In this document: positions 4,961-5,267 of the stretch, piece by piece
Layout: each line of letters begins with the position of its first letter
Numbering within the stretch: the first letter of the stretch is position 1
From: an uncultured Blautia sp.
GTDB lineage: Bacteria; Bacillota; Clostridia; Lachnospirales; Lachnospiraceae
Assembly (NCBI GenBank): GCA_900549015.1
Contig: URMH01000077.1
Location: 1-5,267, forward strand
DNA length: 5,267 nt
Direction: 5' to 3'
The notes under the pieces: generated by a model
Database searches by the model: none
What the model was told of the DNA's origin: nothing
What the model saw: only the letters and a program-made list of their open reading frames with translations
Position numbers and translations under genes: made by a program

Positions 4961-5267
4961 TTATTTGTCATCTACACTGTAGTTTGGTGCTTCCTTTGTA
5001 ATATGAATATCATGAGGATGGGACTCTTTTAAGGATGCTGCAGAAATCTTGACAAACTTGCCAGTTGTCTTTAACGCTTCAATGCTTTCTGCTCCGCAGT
5101 AACCCATACCAGAACGAAGACCTCCCATTAACTGGAATACAGTATCTTCTACATGACCTTTGTAAGCAACACGACCTTCTACACCTTCCGGAACAAGTTT
5201 CTTTGCATCCTGCTGGAAGTAACGGTCTTTGCTTCCGTTTTCCATAGCTGCAATAGAGCCCATACCA
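4961..5267 (-). CDS. guaB: Inosine-5'-monophosphate dehydrogenase, C-terminal part (5' end outside window)
   Basis: This cytosolic enzyme oxidises IMP to XMP with NAD+, the committed step toward GMP. About 100 C-terminal residues of a roughly 480-residue protein are present. Visible motifs are GMGSIAAM, part of the IMP-binding loop, the flap DRYFQ with the catalytic Arg-Tyr pair, then PEGVEGRVAYKG and QLMGGLRSGMGYCG. The C terminus ESHPHDIHITKEAPNYS is typical of the family. The stop TAA is at 4961-4963. The frame is open to the right edge of the window, and the codon GGT (Gly) before ATG 5261-5263 continues the family motif, so that ATG is not the start. It shares strand and pathway with purO and purH but is separated from them by the amidase. 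Confidence 0.97.
   Translation of the reverse strand, partial: GMGSIAAMENGSKDRYFQQDAKKLVPEGVEGRVAYKGHVEDTVFQLMGGLRSGMGYCGAESIEALKTTGKFVKISAASLKESHPHDIHITKEAPNYSVDDK

Noticed and set aside
1..5267. CRISPR array, insertion sequence, phage or defence genes
   Set aside because: No regularly spaced repeats, transposase motifs, terminal inverted repeats or phage-type genes were seen on either strand.

Overview
The window looks like chromosomal DNA of an anaerobic Firmicute of the Clostridia, most likely Lachnospiraceae-like. The reasons are moderately AT-rich coding sequence, GGAGG-type ribosome binding sites, consensus sigma-A promoters, a tRNA without an encoded CCA end, and a purine pathway that ends in separate PurO-type and PurH-type proteins. 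The species cannot be read from the sequence.

Layout, left to right. Bases 2-1279 (+) hold the C-terminal 425 codons of a glucose/N-acetylglucosamine-family PTS permease with fused EIIC, EIIB and EIIA domains. A consensus promoter and a perfect hairpin interlock at 1290-1350, and a tRNA-Gly(GCC) with its terminator follows (1353-1461). Bases 1454-1860 (-) are debris: a response-regulator-like 5' end joined to the 3' part of an ABC transporter ATPase gene, frameshifted and with no permease gene. Bases 1954-3138 (-) encode a stand-alone AICAR formyltransferase, and 3212-3925 (-) a PurO-type IMP cyclohydrolase. Both lie behind a ZTP (pfl) riboswitch with its own promoter and terminator (3971-4109). 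Bases 4128-4937 (-) encode a membrane-anchored N-acetylmuramoyl-L-alanine amidase. Bases 4961-5267 (-) are the last ~100 codons of IMP dehydrogenase (guaB).

How the genes fit together. PurH converts AICAR monophosphate (ZMP) to FAICAR, PurO closes FAICAR to IMP, and GuaB oxidises IMP to XMP for GMP synthesis. The riboswitch class in front of purO-purH senses ZMP/ZTP, which is the substrate of the second gene, so the cassette appears to be induced by accumulation of its own substrate. The amidase sits between guaB and this cassette, belongs to cell-wall metabolism, and has no obvious functional link to purines.

I found no clearly undescribed system. The points most worth a second look are the split purine module and its riboswitch, the chimeric pseudogene beside the tRNA, a terminator-like hairpin inside the amidase coding region, and the interlocked hairpin and promoter ahead of the tRNA.
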